Position numbers and translations under genes: made by a program. Shown piece after piece: positions 18,046-27,728 of a stretch of DNA of 64,000 nt. The notes beneath the pieces were generated by a model, which was given only the letters and a program-made list of their open reading frames with translations, ran no database searches and was not told where the DNA came from. The stretch's first letter is position 1. Each line of letters opens with the position of its first letter. Source of the stretch: Sphingobium sp. CR2-8 (GTDB lineage: Bacteria > Pseudomonadota > Alphaproteobacteria > Sphingomonadales > Sphingomonadaceae); NCBI RefSeq assembly GCF_035818615.1, contig NZ_JAYKZY010000002.1, forward strand, positions 3,102,501-3,166,500. Direction: 5' to 3'.

Positions 18046-18950
18046 TCAGGGATAGCTGACCGTCTTCGGGCGGCCCTGCGGGATCGGGATATACTCCTGG
18101 TCGTCGCCGGGGATGAGGGGAAACGCATCGCTTCCCAGTCCTCCCGCGCCTGCATCAGCCGCTCGGTCCGCGAAGAGACGAAATTCCACCAGACATGGCG
18201 CGGGCTGGTGAAGGCTTCACCGCCGCACAGGACCACGCGGCCGCCGTCCACGCTCATCAGCGTCGCAAACGTGCCGGGACGCAGGACGTAGAGCGTCTGC
18301 GGCGCGAGCATCACGCCGTCGAGCGCGGCGTCGCCGCCCGAGACATAGAGCGCGCGCTCGTCGGCGGAGGGATCGATGGCGATGCGACCACCGGGCGCCA
18401 ACTGGATGTCCGCATAGACGGTCTGCGCATAGGTGGTGACTGGCGAGGTTTCGCCCCACAACGTTCCCATAATGACGCGGGCGCGGACATGGCCGTCGTC
18501 GATCACCGGCATGCCGCCTTCGCCCACATGTTCGAACGCCGGGTCCATTTCCTCGAACCGGTCGGGCAAGGCGAGCCAGGTCTGGATGGCGGACAGTTTC
18601 GATTCCTTGGCGCGATCGGCATCGGGCGACCGTTCGGAATGGACGATGCCGCTGCCTGCGGTCATCAGGTTGACCGCGCCGGCCTCGATCAACTGCTCGG
18701 TGCCCAGCGAATCGCGGTGGAGGAAAGCGCCTTCATACATATAGGTGACGGTGGCGAGATTGATGTGAGGGTGCGGGCGCACGTCTATCCCCTGCCCCGC
18801 GCCGATCTTCGCAGGTCCCGCCTGATCGAAGAAGATGAAGGGGCCGACCATGGTGCGCCCCTTCACCGGGAGCGAGCGATGGACCCGGAAATCGCCCAAA
18901 TTATGACTGGTGGGGGTGATGGTCTGAAGAAAGAGATCGTCTGCGGTCAT
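18046..18950 (-). pseudogene. Pirin family protein, frameshift near the C-terminus
   Basis: Pirins are bicupin proteins; some act as quercetinases. Landmarks are HRSLPVKGRTMVGPFIFFDQ, the metal-binding DVRPHPHINLATVTYMYEG with three histidines, and VNLMTAGSGIVHSER. The frame is lost at GGGG 18117-18120. One extra base gives MRFPLIPGDDQEYIPIPQGR and the typical C-terminus PKTVSYP with a stop at 18046. Without repair the frame runs to 18015 with a nonsense tail. Its start overlaps the GST stop by 4 bases. Confidence 0.9.
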
Positions 18951-19654
18951 GCGGCGTCCAGTTCGGGATAATGGCGGAAAATATCCTCTTGGGTGAAAGG
19001 GAGCCGCCGGTCGCTGGCCAAATACTCCTGCAATTCGGGCATGGCTGCAACCCTGTCATGCAGCGCGGCCACGGCCGGAAAGTCGGGTTCCAGCGTCGCG
19101 GTGCGCAGGGGAAAGGCATAGCGCAAGCCCGCGACCAGGTGGAAGAGGGAGAGATCGGCATAGCTCCATTGCCTGCCCGCCAGCCAATCGCCCTCTTCGG
19201 CCGCCATGGCCCGCTCGAAATAGGCGAGATATTTGGGCATGCGCTCTTCGCGGAAGCCGGTCGCGCGGCGGAGAGCCTCGGGTTTCTGGTCCTCATAATA
19301 GAGGTCGAGGCCGACCGGATGGTGCACGTCATGCGATTCCGCGACCATATCCATGATGGTTAGTTGCAGCTGGGCCAGCCAGTAGCGGCTCTTCATCCCC
19401 GACGGGCCGCATTGATGTCGCTCGGCCAGGTAGAAGAGGATATTGGCGGTCTGGGCTATGGTCGATCCATCGATCGACAGATAGGGCGGCGCAAAGGCGG
19501 GACCATGCGCATGGTCGGCCATGTCGGCCATCAGCGCGTCGGCCCCATCCTGCCGCGCGCGGTCGCTATAGGGGATGCCGCATGCCTCCAGCATCAGGCG
19601 GACGAACTCGCCCCGACCGGCAATGCCTGGCCAATACCAGAAGTCATAGGCCAT
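18947..19654 (-). CDS. Glutathione S-transferase family protein
   Basis: The protein has 235 residues. The N-terminal thioredoxin-like domain opens MAYDFWYWPGIAGRGEFVRLM, with the tyrosine/arginine pattern of sigma/mu-like GSTs. The cis-proline region is PPYLSIDG, followed by TIAQTANILFYLAER, where glutathione contacts are expected. An all-helical C-terminal domain follows (WLAGRQWSYADLSLFHLVAG). Substrate unknown. It overlaps the pirin gene by 4 bases, so the two form an operon. Confidence 0.88.
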   Translation of the reverse strand: MAYDFWYWPGIAGRGEFVRLMLEACGIPYSDRARQDGADALMADMADHAHGPAFAPPYLSIDGSTIAQTANILFYLAERHQCGPSGMKSRYWLAQLQLTIMDMVAESHDVHHPVGLDLYYEDQKPEALRRATGFREERMPKYLAYFERAMAAEEGDWLAGRQWSYADLSLFHLVAGLRYAFPLRTATLEPDFPAVAALHDRVAAMPELQEYLASDRRLPFTQEDIFRHYPELDAA

Positions 19655-19744
19655 GGATGAGCGCTCCTTTGTTCTGGGGAAAGACGGGCTTCGCGAAGAC
19701 GGTCTTGAGGGAAGAAAGGGAACGCCCGGCCGACGCTTAAAGTC

Positions 19745-20032
19745 TCACGCCTCGTCCGGCGCGCGCGCCTTGATGGCAAGGGCATGGACCTTTTCCACCA
19801 GCAGGTCGGCAAGGGCGGCGTTGACGAGGCGCTGACGGGAGACGCGGTTCTGGCCGATGAAGCGGTCCGACACGATATCGACGGTGAAATGGCTTTCGCC
19901 CGATCCGTCGTGACCGGCATGGCCCCGGTGCTTTTCGCTGTCGTCGATGACGGCAAGGTGTTGCGGAGACAGGGCGGCGCGCAGCCGCGCCTCGATTTCT
20001 GTGGCGACGGGGCCTTTGAGGTCAGGGATCAT
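19745..20032 (-). CDS. bolA: BolA family protein
   Basis: BolA proteins pair with monothiol glutaredoxins in Fe-S cluster trafficking. The protein has 95 residues from the ATG at 20032 (MIPDLKGPVATEIEARLRAA). Conserved features are LAVIDDSEKHRGHAG with the class-typical histidine region, SHFTVDIVSDRF, and RLVNAALADLL with the C-terminal helix. The stop at 19745 is followed by a short gap before the GST operon start. Confidence 0.92.
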   Translation of the reverse strand: MIPDLKGPVATEIEARLRAALSPQHLAVIDDSEKHRGHAGHDGSGESHFTVDIVSDRFIGQNRVSRQRLVNAALADLLVEKVHALAIKARAPDEA

Positions 20033-20077
20033 GTCCCCTATATAGGCTGCTTTGCCGCCACTTGCATCAGGACTTCC

Positions 20078-20698
20078 TTGTCTACCGATCCTTTCTCGAC
20101 CCGTCGTTTCAACCGTTTCCATGGCCGGGTGGAAGGCGACCGCCCCTGCGCCGCGCCGGGATGCCCGGAACCGGGCGAGTTTCGCGCGCCCCCGGCGGAA
20201 GGCAGCGCCAGGCCGGGGGACGAAGGGCCGCGCTGGCGCTGGTTCTGCCTGGAGCATGTGAAGGCGTTCAATCAGGGCTATAATTTCTTCACCGGCATGT
20301 CGCCCGAGGAGATTGCGGCGGCGCAGCGCCCCTTTGCAGGATGGGAGCGGGAGACACGCGCCTTTTCCGCCAATGCGCATAGCCCATCGCCCAAATGGGC
20401 CGATTTCGTCGATCCGCTCGACGCGATCGGCGCAAAGTTCAAGGCGCGCATGGCCAAGGCGCGAGCGGATGCACAGGTGCGGCAGGATGGCAAATTCCTG
20501 TCGGGCGAGGATCGCAAGGCGCTGTCGGTCATGGGCCTGGAGATCGACGCCGATCGCAAGGCGCTGCGCACCCGTTACACCCAGTTGCTGCGGCGCTATC
20601 ATCCCGATCATAATGGCGGCGATCGCAGCCATGAAGGCGCGTTGCAGGCGGTGATCGAAGCCTATGGGCATTTGAAGAAGGCGTCGGTCTTTGCGTGA
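20078..20698 (+). CDS. J-domain (DnaJ-like) protein
   Basis: The protein has 206 residues from a TTG at 20078 preceded by AGGA. No ATG or GTG is usable in frame upstream. The N-terminal half has the alphaproteobacterial pattern RFHGRVEGDRPCAAPGCPEP, with cysteines, and WFCLEHVKAFNQGYNFF. The C-terminal 60 residues are a J domain with the HPD motif in LLRRYHPDHNGGDRS. J domains stimulate an Hsp70 ATPase, and an Hsp70-like gene lies 213 bases downstream. Divergent from bolA. Confidence 0.85.
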   Translation: MSTDPFSTRRFNRFHGRVEGDRPCAAPGCPEPGEFRAPPAEGSARPGDEGPRWRWFCLEHVKAFNQGYNFFTGMSPEEIAAAQRPFAGWERETRAFSANAHSPSPKWADFVDPLDAIGAKFKARMAKARADAQVRQDGKFLSGEDRKALSVMGLEIDADRKALRTRYTQLLRRYHPDHNGGDRSHEGALQAVIEAYGHLKKASVFA

Positions 20699-20705
20699 CG
20701 GCTTC

Positions 20706-20743
20706 GCTTAACTTCACACATTTCCCGCTTATTTCGACATTTT
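20706..20743. repeat. Conserved 23-bp motif, copy 1
   Basis: The motif begins GCTTAACTTCACACATTTCC and continues CGC (20706-20728). After a short variable part comes TTCGACATT (20733-20741). An identical 23-base copy with TGCGACATT after it lies at 55285-55320. It sits just downstream of the J-domain gene and about 170 bases before the Hsp70-like gene. Function unknown. Confidence 0.6.
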
Positions 20744-20911
20744 GATGCGGGCGTAGGATATTTCGTTACGCCAATGTCGGTCGCGCCGGTCGGATCGGAT
20801 AGAGCCGGTTCGGCTTTTACCAGAAGGCAGCTCCATAGGACAGCAGCGCCCTTGCCCCCGGGCGGCGGGGCTGTCATAGCGCGCGGCCCTTTATACCCCG
20901 GAGACATGTTC

Positions 20912-22203
20912 ATGCAGCAGGTGCCGCGCGCGCTGGGCCTTGATTTCGGCACGACCAACAGCGTCGCCGCTTTGGCCGACGGCGGGGAGTCGCAACTGGT
21001 CGAATTTGCAGGCGAACAGGCCACCGGCGCGGTGTTCCGCTCGGCGCTGTGCTTCTGGCATGACGAGGCGGTCAAGGGCGGCATGGCGCATGAGGCCGGG
21101 CCGTGGGCGATCGCGGAATATATGGAATATCCCGAGGACAGCCGGTTCCTGCAATCGTTCAAGTCGGTGGCGGCCAGCCCGATTTTCGAGACGGCCAATG
21201 TGTTCGAGAAGCGGTTCCGTTTCGAGGAACTGGGACAGATGTTCCTGAAGCGGATGATCGGTCATGCGGGCGGCGCACTGGACAGGAGGCCGGAGCGGAT
21301 CGTCGTCGGGCGGCCGGTCGAATATGCCGGATCGCGGCCCGATGAAGCGCTGGCCCGCAAACGCTATGACGCGATGTTCGAGGGGTTCGGCACGGAAGTT
21401 CATTATGTCTATGAGCCGCTGGGCGCGGCGTTCAGCTATGCCAGCCGGTTGACCGAGGCGGCGACCATATTGGTCGCGGATTTCGGCGGCGGCACCAGCG
21501 ACTTTTCGCTGGTCCGGGTCGAAGCGCCGGGCGCGGCGCGGCGCTGCGTTCCGCTGGGATCGACCGGTATCGGGTTGGCGGGCGATCGGTTCGACTATCG
21601 CATCCTCGACAATCTGGTGCTGCCGATGCTGGGCAAGGGCGGCAGCTATCAGAGTTTCGGCAAGGAATTGGAGATACCGCGCAGCTATTTCGCCGATTTC
21701 GCCGACTGGTCGCGCCTTGCCCTGATGCGCAACCGGCGCACGATGGACGAACTGGCGCGGTTGCAAAAAACGGCGAAGGAGCCGGCGGCGATCGGGCGGA
21801 TGATGACCGTGATCGAGAAGGAACTGGGCTATCCACTCTATGATGCGGTCGGCGCGCTCAAGCGCGCGCTGTCGCAGCAGGAGGCGGCGACCTTCCGCTT
21901 TTCGGGGGCGGGCTGGATATCGAGCAGCCGGTCACGCGCGCCGATTTCGAAGGATGGATCGCGCCCGACATCGCCCAAATCGAGGCGACGGTGGACAAAG
22001 CGCTCGCCAAGGCCAATGTCGCGCCCGACGCCATCGACCGCGTGTTCCTGACCGGCGGATCGTCGCTGATCCCAGCGATCCGCGATATTTTTCGCCAGCG
22101 TTTCGGGCAGGACAGGCTGGCGACAGGCGGTGAGCTGACGTCGATCGCCCATGGGCTGGCGCTGATCGGCGAGGAAGCCAATCTGGCCGAATGGGCCGCT
22201 TGA
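20912..22203 (+). pseudogene. Hsp70 family protein (YegD-like), one frameshift
   Basis: The start at 20912 ([17 protein letters not shown]) follows GGAG at a spacing of 8; another ATG lies two codons upstream. The actin-like ATPase landmarks are LGLDFGTTNSVAAL, VVGRPVEY, ADFGGGTSDFSLV and VFLTGGSSLIPAIRD. Length is about 430 residues without the usual substrate-binding domain, as in E. coli YegD. The frame breaks near the G runs 21904-21912. One extra G gives GLDIEQPVTRADFEGW and reading continues to 22203. Probably intact in the organism. It may partner the J-domain protein just upstream. Confidence 0.87.
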
Positions 22204-22290
22204 TCGCCATCGCGCGTTACCCCACTCTATCGACAGGCCCTTTGTGGATCGGTTAGGGGCTAGAGTGACTCGCAGGAAGATGATGACCCG

Positions 22291-23298
22291 ATGACTGATA
22301 TTTCCAACGTGCAGCCCGACACCCGCGCCGAAACGCTGCTGGAAGCGCCCGACCGCGAAGTGGATGCGCGCGACATTTTCGGCATCGACGTCGATATGAA
22401 GATCCCGGCGTTCAGCCAGGCCGACGAGCGCGTGCCCGACCTCGACCCCGCCTATGTGTTCGATCCCGACACCACGCTGGCGATCCTGGCGGGCTTTGCG
22501 TACAACCGCCGCGTCATGGTGCAGGGCTATCATGGCACCGGCAAGTCGAGCCATATCGAACAGATCGCCGCGCGCCTGAAATGGCCGTGCATCCGCATCA
22601 ACCTGGACGCGCATATCAGCCGTATCGACCTGGTCGGGCGCGACGCGATTGTGTTGCAGGACGGGCAGCAGGTGACGCAGTTCAAGGAAGGCCTGCTCCC
22701 CTGGGCGTTACAGCGGCCTGTCGCGCTGGTGTTCGATGAATATGACGCCGGTCGCCCCGACGTGATGTTCGTGATCCAGCGCGTGCTGGAGACGGACGGG
22801 AAGATGACCCTGCTCGACCAGAATCGCGTGATCCGCCCCAACCCGCATTTCCGCCTGTTCGCGACCGCCAATACGGTGGGTCTGGGCGACACGACGGGCC
22901 TGTATCACGGCACGCAGCAGATCAACCAGGGACAGATGGACCGGTGGAATCTGGTGGTGGCGCTGAATTACCTGCCCGCCGCGACCGAGGCGCAGGTGGT
23001 GCTGGCCAAGTCGGGCGAATATGATCATGAAGGCGGCCGCAAGGAAGTCGAGAATATGATCAAGGTCGCCGAGCTGACGCGGCAGGGCTTCATCAACGGC
23101 GATATTTCGACCGTCATGTCGCCCCGCACCGTCATCAGCTGGGCGCAGAATGCGTTGATCTTCAAGAATGTCGGCTTCGCCTTCCGCCTGTCCTTCCTCA
23201 ACAAATGCGACGAGGCCGAACGGGCGCTGGTCGCCGAATATTATCAGCGCGTGTTCGGCAAGGACTTGCCCGAAAGCGTGGCGAGCCGGGCGAACTGA
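22291..23298 (+). CDS. cobS: Cobaltochelatase CobS-like AAA ATPase
   Basis: CobS and CobT form the ATPase chaperone part of the CobNST chelatase that inserts cobalt in aerobic cobalamin synthesis. The protein has 335 residues. Walker A is [13 protein letters not shown], Walker [12 protein letters not shown] and sensor 1 [12 protein letters not shown]. The N-terminal [17 protein letters not shown] is CobS-specific. It heads an operon with an OsmC protein, a phosphatase and cobT, with overlaps between the later genes. No cobN or other cobalamin gene is in the window, so its chelatase role here is not proven. Confidence 0.92.
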   Translation: MTDISNVQPDTRAETLLEAPDREVDARDIFGIDVDMKIPAFSQADERVPDLDPAYVFDPDTTLAILAGFAYNRRVMVQGYHGTGKSSHIEQIAARLKWPCIRINLDAHISRIDLVGRDAIVLQDGQQVTQFKEGLLPWALQRPVALVFDEYDAGRPDVMFVIQRVLETDGKMTLLDQNRVIRPNPHFRLFATANTVGLGDTTGLYHGTQQINQGQMDRWNLVVALNYLPAATEAQVVLAKSGEYDHEGGRKEVENMIKVAELTRQGFINGDISTVMSPRTVISWAQNALIFKNVGFAFRLSFLNKCDEAERALVAEYYQRVFGKDLPESVASRAN

Positions 23299-23332
23299 CC
23301 GTTCGCGTCGGCCTTTTAGGCGGGAGTTTCCC

Positions 23333-23755
23333 ATGATCGTCGTCGAACGGATCGACCCAGCAGGCGGCACGGCGCACCGGATCAGCATTCGGGGGCATGA
23401 GATCGTCGCGGACATGTCTGCGCCCGACGGCCATGACGCCGGGGCGGACCCGCATGACCTCTATGACGCGGCGCTTGGGGCCTGCAAGGCGATGACCATG
23501 CTCTGGTATGCGCAGCGCAACGCTATTCCGGTGGAGGACATCCATGTCGGCGTGGTTCGCGATGCGAGCCAGGAGCGCAAGGGCATCTACAAGCTGACGA
23601 CGCGCATCGCAGTGACGGGACCGATGACCGACGAGCAGCATGACAGGCTGATCGCCGTCGCCGCCAAATGCCCGATCCACAAGTTGATGAGCGAAGTCGA
23701 AACGCAGATCGAGACGATCGCCGTGCCCCGTACGGGCGAACCGGAGCGCCCATGA
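23333..23755 (+). CDS. OsmC family peroxide-reductase-like protein
   Basis: The protein has 140 residues from the ATG at 23333. OsmC/Ohr proteins reduce peroxides with two cysteines. Both are present: GACKAMTMLWYAQRNAIP and AAKCPIHKLM. The glycine-rich N-terminal half is typical of the YhfA-like branch. Its stop overlaps the phosphatase start (ATGA), inside the cobS-cobT operon. Substrate unknown. Confidence 0.87.
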   Translation: MIVVERIDPAGGTAHRISIRGHEIVADMSAPDGHDAGADPHDLYDAALGACKAMTMLWYAQRNAIPVEDIHVGVVRDASQERKGIYKLTTRIAVTGPMTDEQHDRLIAVAAKCPIHKLMSEVETQIETIAVPRTGEPERP

Positions 23756-24531
23756 CAGCCATAACACTGGATCGCACGACATGGCCGCTGGACAGCGCGT
23801 TCAACCTGCGCGACTTCGGCGGTCAGGTTACGACCGACGGCCGCAGGGTGCGGCGGGGGGTGCTGTACCGGTCGGGCACGATGGCGCTGCTGAGCGAGGA
23901 CGCCGCCGCCCATATGCGCTCGCTTGGCATCCGGGCGATCTGCGATTTTCGGCGGGAAAAGGAACGGGTCGCCGAACCGACATCCTGGCATGGCGCGGAT
24001 ACCGCCTATATCTGCCGCGACTATGAAGAGACGAGTGGTATCCTGAGCGCGCTCATTCATAGCCCGGCGGTGACGGCGGCGGAAATGCGCGACGCCATCA
24101 TCGCCGTCTATCGCACCATAGCGGCGAACCACGCCGAATCCTATCGTATGATGTTCGCGCAGATCATTGCGGGGCGGGTGCCGATCCTGATCAACTGCGC
24201 GGCGGGCAAGGACCGCACCGGCGTCGGGGCCATGTTGATCCTGGCCGCGATCGGCGTGCCCCATGCGTCGATCGTGGAGGATTATCTGCTGACCAACAGC
24301 CAGGCCGACTGGGATCGGCTGCTGGCGCGGGACGACAGTCCCCTGGCGCGCGCGCGGCGCGACATGGGAGACGCCATCGCCCCGTTGCTGCGCGCCGATA
24401 CGGCCTATCTCGACAGCCTGATGGCCGAACTGAACGCCAGCTATGGCGGGATCGAGGGCTATTTGGAACAGGCACTGGGCGTCGATGCATCAGCGCGCGC
24501 GGTCCTGCGCGAGGCGTTGCTGGAATCATGA
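23752..24531 (+). CDS. Tyrosine-protein phosphatase (Y_phosphatase3 / IphP-like)
   Basis: The protein has 259 residues from the ATG at 23752. The N-terminal [20 protein letters not shown] and [11 protein letters not shown] are standard for this family. The catalytic HCX5R-type loop is [15 protein letters not shown], in which asparagine replaces the usual histidine before the cysteine. Members dephosphorylate phosphotyrosine or phosphoinositides. Translationally coupled to osmC upstream and cobT downstream by 4-base overlaps. Confidence 0.87.
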   Translation: MTAITLDRTTWPLDSAFNLRDFGGQVTTDGRRVRRGVLYRSGTMALLSEDAAAHMRSLGIRAICDFRREKERVAEPTSWHGADTAYICRDYEETSGILSALIHSPAVTAAEMRDAIIAVYRTIAANHAESYRMMFAQIIAGRVPILINCAAGKDRTGVGAMLILAAIGVPHASIVEDYLLTNSQADWDRLLARDDSPLARARRDMGDAIAPLLRADTAYLDSLMAELNASYGGIEGYLEQALGVDASARAVLREALLES

Positions 24532-26354
24532 CCGACCGTTCCCCTCTCGACGCCTTCAAGGATGTGCTGTCCGGCGTGGCGCGCGCGGTCACGCGCGATG
24601 CGGAGGTGGAGGTCGGCTTTACCGCCGACACCCCCCATCTGGCCGGCAAGGCGATCAAGGTGCCGACGCCCAGCCGCGCCCTGCCCGCCGATCAGGTCGC
24701 GCTGGCGCGTGGCTTTGCGGATTCGTCCGCGCTCAAGCTGCGGCATCATAACCCCAGGATTCACGCGTCCTCCGCGCCGGGCGAAGCGGTCGCGCGGGCG
24801 GTGTTCGACGCGGTCGAGCAGGCGCGGATCGAGGCGATCGGGTCGCGGGCGATGGAAGGCGTGCGCGCCAACCTCAACCATGCGCTGGACCTGCGGTTGA
24901 AGTCCGATGCCATCCGCCGGGCGCGGTCGGCCGATGAGGTGCCCTTGTCGACCGCGTTGGCGCTCAAGGTGCGCGAGCGGCTGACGGGCCAGGCGATCCC
25001 CAAGGATGTGGCGGCGGGCGTCGCCATGGTCGACCAGTGGATCGAGGACAAGGCGGGCAGCGATCTCGACGCGCTGGCGATGGCGATCGACGACCAGCGC
25101 GCGTTCCAGCGGCTGACCACGGCGATGCTGGAGCATCTGCAACTGATCGACGCCGACGTGCCGCCCGATACCGACGAACCCGAATCCCAGGATGAGGGCG
25201 AGGACGAGGAAGAGCAGCAGGACGAAGGCGACAGCGGCGAGGACGAGTCCGGCGACAGCGACATGAACGCCGAGGCGCGCGCCGAGGACCAGGGCGGCGA
25301 CACCGAAGAGGGCGACACCGACTATAGCGACGAGTTCGACGCCGACAGCGATGAAGGCGCGGACGATATGGGCGAGGAAGGCATGATGCCGGTCCGGCCC
25401 AACCGGCCGATGTCCGACCTGCCGCCGGGCTTCGACTATAAAGCCTATACGCTGAAATATGACGAGGTCGTCAGTCCGGAAGAACTGTGCGACGAGGATG
25501 AACTGGTGCGGCTGCGCGGCTTCCTGGACCAGCAGCTCGTCAGTTTGCAGGGGGCGGTGACGAAGCTCGCCAACCGCTTGCAGCGGCGCTTGATGGCGCA
25601 GCAGTCGCGGTCGTGGGACTTCGATCAGGAAGAGGGGATGCTGGACGCGGCGCGGCTGGCGCGGATCGTGATCGATCCCACCCATTCGCTGTCCTACAAG
25701 ATCGAGCGGGATACCGAGTTTCGCGACACGGTGGTCACGCTGCTGATCGACAATAGCGGATCGATGCGCGGACGGCCGATCAGCATCGCGGCGATCAGCG
25801 CCGACATCATGGCGCGCACGCTGGAGCGGTGCGGGGTCAAGACCGAGATATTGGGCTTTACCACGCGCGCATGGAAGGGCGGGCAGAGCCGCGAGGAATG
25901 GCTGGCCGCCGGGCGGCCGCCGATGCCGGGCCGGCTCAATGACCTGCGCCACATCGTCTACAAGAAAGCGGACGATCCGTGGCGGCGGGCGCGCAAAAAT
26001 CTGGGCCTGATGATGCGCGAAGGGCTGCTGAAGGAGAATATCGACGGCGAGGCGCTGCTGTGGGCGCATAGCCGCCTGATCGCGCGGCAGGAGGAACGCC
26101 GCATATTGATGGTGATTTCCGACGGCGCGCCGGTGGACGATTCGACGCTGTCGGTGAACAGCGGCACCTATCTGGAGCGGCATCTGCGCCAGGTGATCGA
26201 CTGGATCGAGAACAAGTCGCCGGTGCAGCTGGTCGCGATCGGCATCGGCCATGACGTGACGCGCTATTACAGGCGGGCGGTGACGATCATGGATGCCGAG
26301 CAATTGGGCGGCACGATGGTCGAGCAGCTGGCCGGGTTGTTCGACGAGGATTGA
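24528..26354 (+). CDS. cobT: Cobaltochelatase CobT-like subunit
   Basis: The protein has 608 residues. The N-terminal helical domain (1-200) is followed by a very acidic Asp/Glu-rich linker (about residues 205-290). A C-terminal von Willebrand A domain follows, with the metal-site motif [14 protein letters not shown] and later [13 protein letters not shown]. That is the CobT layout. It pairs with cobS at the other end of the operon. A hairpin-forming repeat follows 11 bases after the stop. Confidence 0.92.
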   Translation: MTDRSPLDAFKDVLSGVARAVTRDAEVEVGFTADTPHLAGKAIKVPTPSRALPADQVALARGFADSSALKLRHHNPRIHASSAPGEAVARAVFDAVEQARIEAIGSRAMEGVRANLNHALDLRLKSDAIRRARSADEVPLSTALALKVRERLTGQAIPKDVAAGVAMVDQWIEDKAGSDLDALAMAIDDQRAFQRLTTAMLEHLQLIDADVPPDTDEPESQDEGEDEEEQQDEGDSGEDESGDSDMNAEARAEDQGGDTEEGDTDYSDEFDADSDEGADDMGEEGMMPVRPNRPMSDLPPGFDYKAYTLKYDEVVSPEELCDEDELVRLRGFLDQQLVSLQGAVTKLANRLQRRLMAQQSRSWDFDQEEGMLDAARLARIVIDPTHSLSYKIERDTEFRDTVVTLLIDNSGSMRGRPISIAAISADIMARTLERCGVKTEILGFTTRAWKGGQSREEWLAAGRPPMPGRLNDLRHIVYKKADDPWRRARKNLGLMMREGLLKENIDGEALLWAHSRLIARQEERRILMVISDGAPVDDSTLSVNSGTYLERHLRQVIDWIENKSPVQLVAIGIGHDVTRYYRRAVTIMDAEQLGGTMVEQLAGLFDED

Positions 26355-26365
26355 GACGACTGGCT

Positions 26366-26431
26366 GTTCCCCGGCGAAGGCCGGGGTCCAAGCTCCAGCG
26401 TCGCACTGGACCCCGGCCTTCGCCGGGGAAC
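26366..26431. repeat. Inverted pair of dispersed palindromic repeats
   Basis: Two copies face each other: GTTCCCCGGCGAAGGCCGGG continuing GTCCA at 26366-26390, and its exact inverse at 26407-26431, separated by 16 bases. The pair can form a 25-bp hairpin between cobT and the Gre gene. Same family as 4984-5008, 29130-29154 and 55082-55142. Confidence 0.85.
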
Positions 26432-26459
26432 GGCACATGAATTTCGGGAGAGTGATGAC

Positions 26460-26929
26460 ATGAGCGTCGCCTTTCGTCGCGAGAGCGATGACGAGCATAT
26501 GGAGCCGAAGTTCGAGCTGCCGATCCCGCCCGGTCCCAACTGGGTGACGGCGCGGGGGCTACGGCTGATCCGGACGCAGGTCGCGGCGCTGGAAGCCGTC
26601 GATACCGAGACACAAGAGGAAGAGGCGGCCAAGAAGCATAAGCGCGTACTGCGCTATTGGCGCACGCGGCTGGCGACGGCGGAGTTGAAGGCCGAGGCGG
26701 CGGGTGACGTGGTCGCGTTCGGGACGCGCGTGACCTATCGGCTGAAAGGCCATGAAAAGACGGTGGCGCTGGTTGGTGACGATGAAGCGAACCCCAATGA
26801 GGGGCGGATCAGCTTTTCCTCCCCCTCGCCCGCGCGATGATGGATGCGGAGGTCGGCGAGACGGTGGATTTCTCCGGGAAGAAGGACGCGGTGGAGATTG
26901 TGGCTATCGCAGCGGTTGGCGAGGTATAA
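26460..26929 (+). pseudogene. GreA/GreB-type transcription elongation factor, one frameshift
   Basis: Gre factors rescue backtracked RNA polymerase by stimulating transcript cleavage. The N-terminal half is the coiled coil (VTARGLRLIRTQVAALEAVD and on). The C-terminal domain begins VVAFGTRVTYRL and VALVGDDEANPNEGRISFSSP. The frame is lost at C5 26821-26825. One extra C gives SPLARAMMDAEVGETVDF and the normal end with a TAA at 26927-26929. SPLARALL/GxxVG is the diagnostic Gre C-terminus. Probably intact in the organism. Confidence 0.85.
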
Positions 26930-27046
26930 TATCTCGCCATTCGGGCCCGGTTCTCGAACCGGCTAGCAGCCTTATTATTTTGCGCGCAGAGGCGCAGAGG
27001 ACGCCGAGTTATGTTTTACGTCTGTCTGTCGGCACTGAGCCTTTTT

Positions 27047-27120
27047 TGAATCGTGCGGAGGCGCGAAGACGTAGAGAGGTTGCGTAACCCCTCCGCGTCT
27101 CCGCGCCTCCGCACGATTGA
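27047..27120. repeat. Long imperfect palindrome between the Gre gene and dps
   Basis: The left half contains AATCGTGCGGAGGCGCG (27049-27065) and the right half its inverse CGCGCCTCCGCACGATT (27102-27118). The intervening bases (AAGACGTAGAG... / ...CTCCGCGTCTC) are also partly complementary, centred on GTTGCGTAAC. It can fold into one long stem just downstream of the dps stop. It may act as a terminator but has no clear T-tract, so I class it as a repeat. Confidence 0.65.
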
Positions 27121-27126
27121 ATTCGT

Positions 27127-27618
27127 TTACGCCCCGCGCGCGGCCTCGAACAGGAACCAGGCGCGCTGTTCGGCTTGGTCGGTCCAGTCGTCGACGATGC
27201 CTTCAGTGGCGTTATCGCCTGCCTCAGTCGCGGCGGCCTTTACCGCGCGGAAGGTTTCGACCAGCGACAGATTGTCGTCGCGCAGTTCCTTGAGCATGTC
27301 GGCGGGGCTGACGAATTCCGCGTCATTGTCCTTGATCGTTTGATGACGAGAAATGTCGCCGATCGAGCGGAGGCTGGTGTTGCCGGTCTTGCGTACGCGT
27401 TCGGCGATGAGGTCGGTGGTGCCGAGGATTTCGGTCGCCTGTTCATCGAACATCAGGTGGTAGTCGCGAAAATGCGGGCCTGACACATGCCAATGGAAAT
27501 TCTTGGTCTTCAGATACAGGGCATAGCTGTCCGCCAATGCGCCGTTGAGCGCGTCGGCCACGGACTTGGTCGCGTTGCTCTTGAGGTCGGTCGGGGTCTT
27601 GAGATCGGGGGCGGTCAT
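27127..27618 (-). CDS. dps: DNA-protecting ferritin-like protein Dps
   Basis: Dps stores iron at its dimer interface and coats DNA under stress or starvation. The protein has 163 residues from the ATG at 27618. The ferroxidase region is KNFHWHVSGPHFRDYHLMFD followed by EQATEI, with the conserved histidines, aspartate and glutamate. The lysine-containing N-terminus (MTAPDLKTPTDLKSNATKS) is of the DNA-binding kind. The promoter region on the minus strand (27620-27700) is AT-rich, with TATATG/CATATG stretches. I see no definite OxyR site. Confidence 0.93.
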   Translation of the reverse strand: MTAPDLKTPTDLKSNATKSVADALNGALADSYALYLKTKNFHWHVSGPHFRDYHLMFDEQATEILGTTDLIAERVRKTGNTSLRSIGDISRHQTIKDNDAEFVSPADMLKELRDDNLSLVETFRAVKAAATEAGDNATEGIVDDWTDQAEQRAWFLFEAARGA

Positions 27619-27728
27619 GCAATGTCCTCCTGTTCGCAGAAATGATTTCGGACATATAATGATCCGCTGCGCATATGGTGCCATATCCGCCGACGTAAAT
27701 TCCCGATCAGGCTGATGGATCGTATCGA

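Noticed and set aside
24459..26498. A 679-codon open frame antisense to cobT (and a similar 275-codon frame antisense to ggt at 4035-4862)
   Set aside because: Long antisense frames are expected opposite GC-rich genes with strong codon bias. The sequence is His/Arg/Gly-rich, without domain motifs, and the sense genes are clear.
26930..27126. Possible tRNA or sRNA in the folded region before dps
   Set aside because: No cloverleaf, no T-loop GTTCRANTC and no CCA end. The structure is a simple long palindrome.
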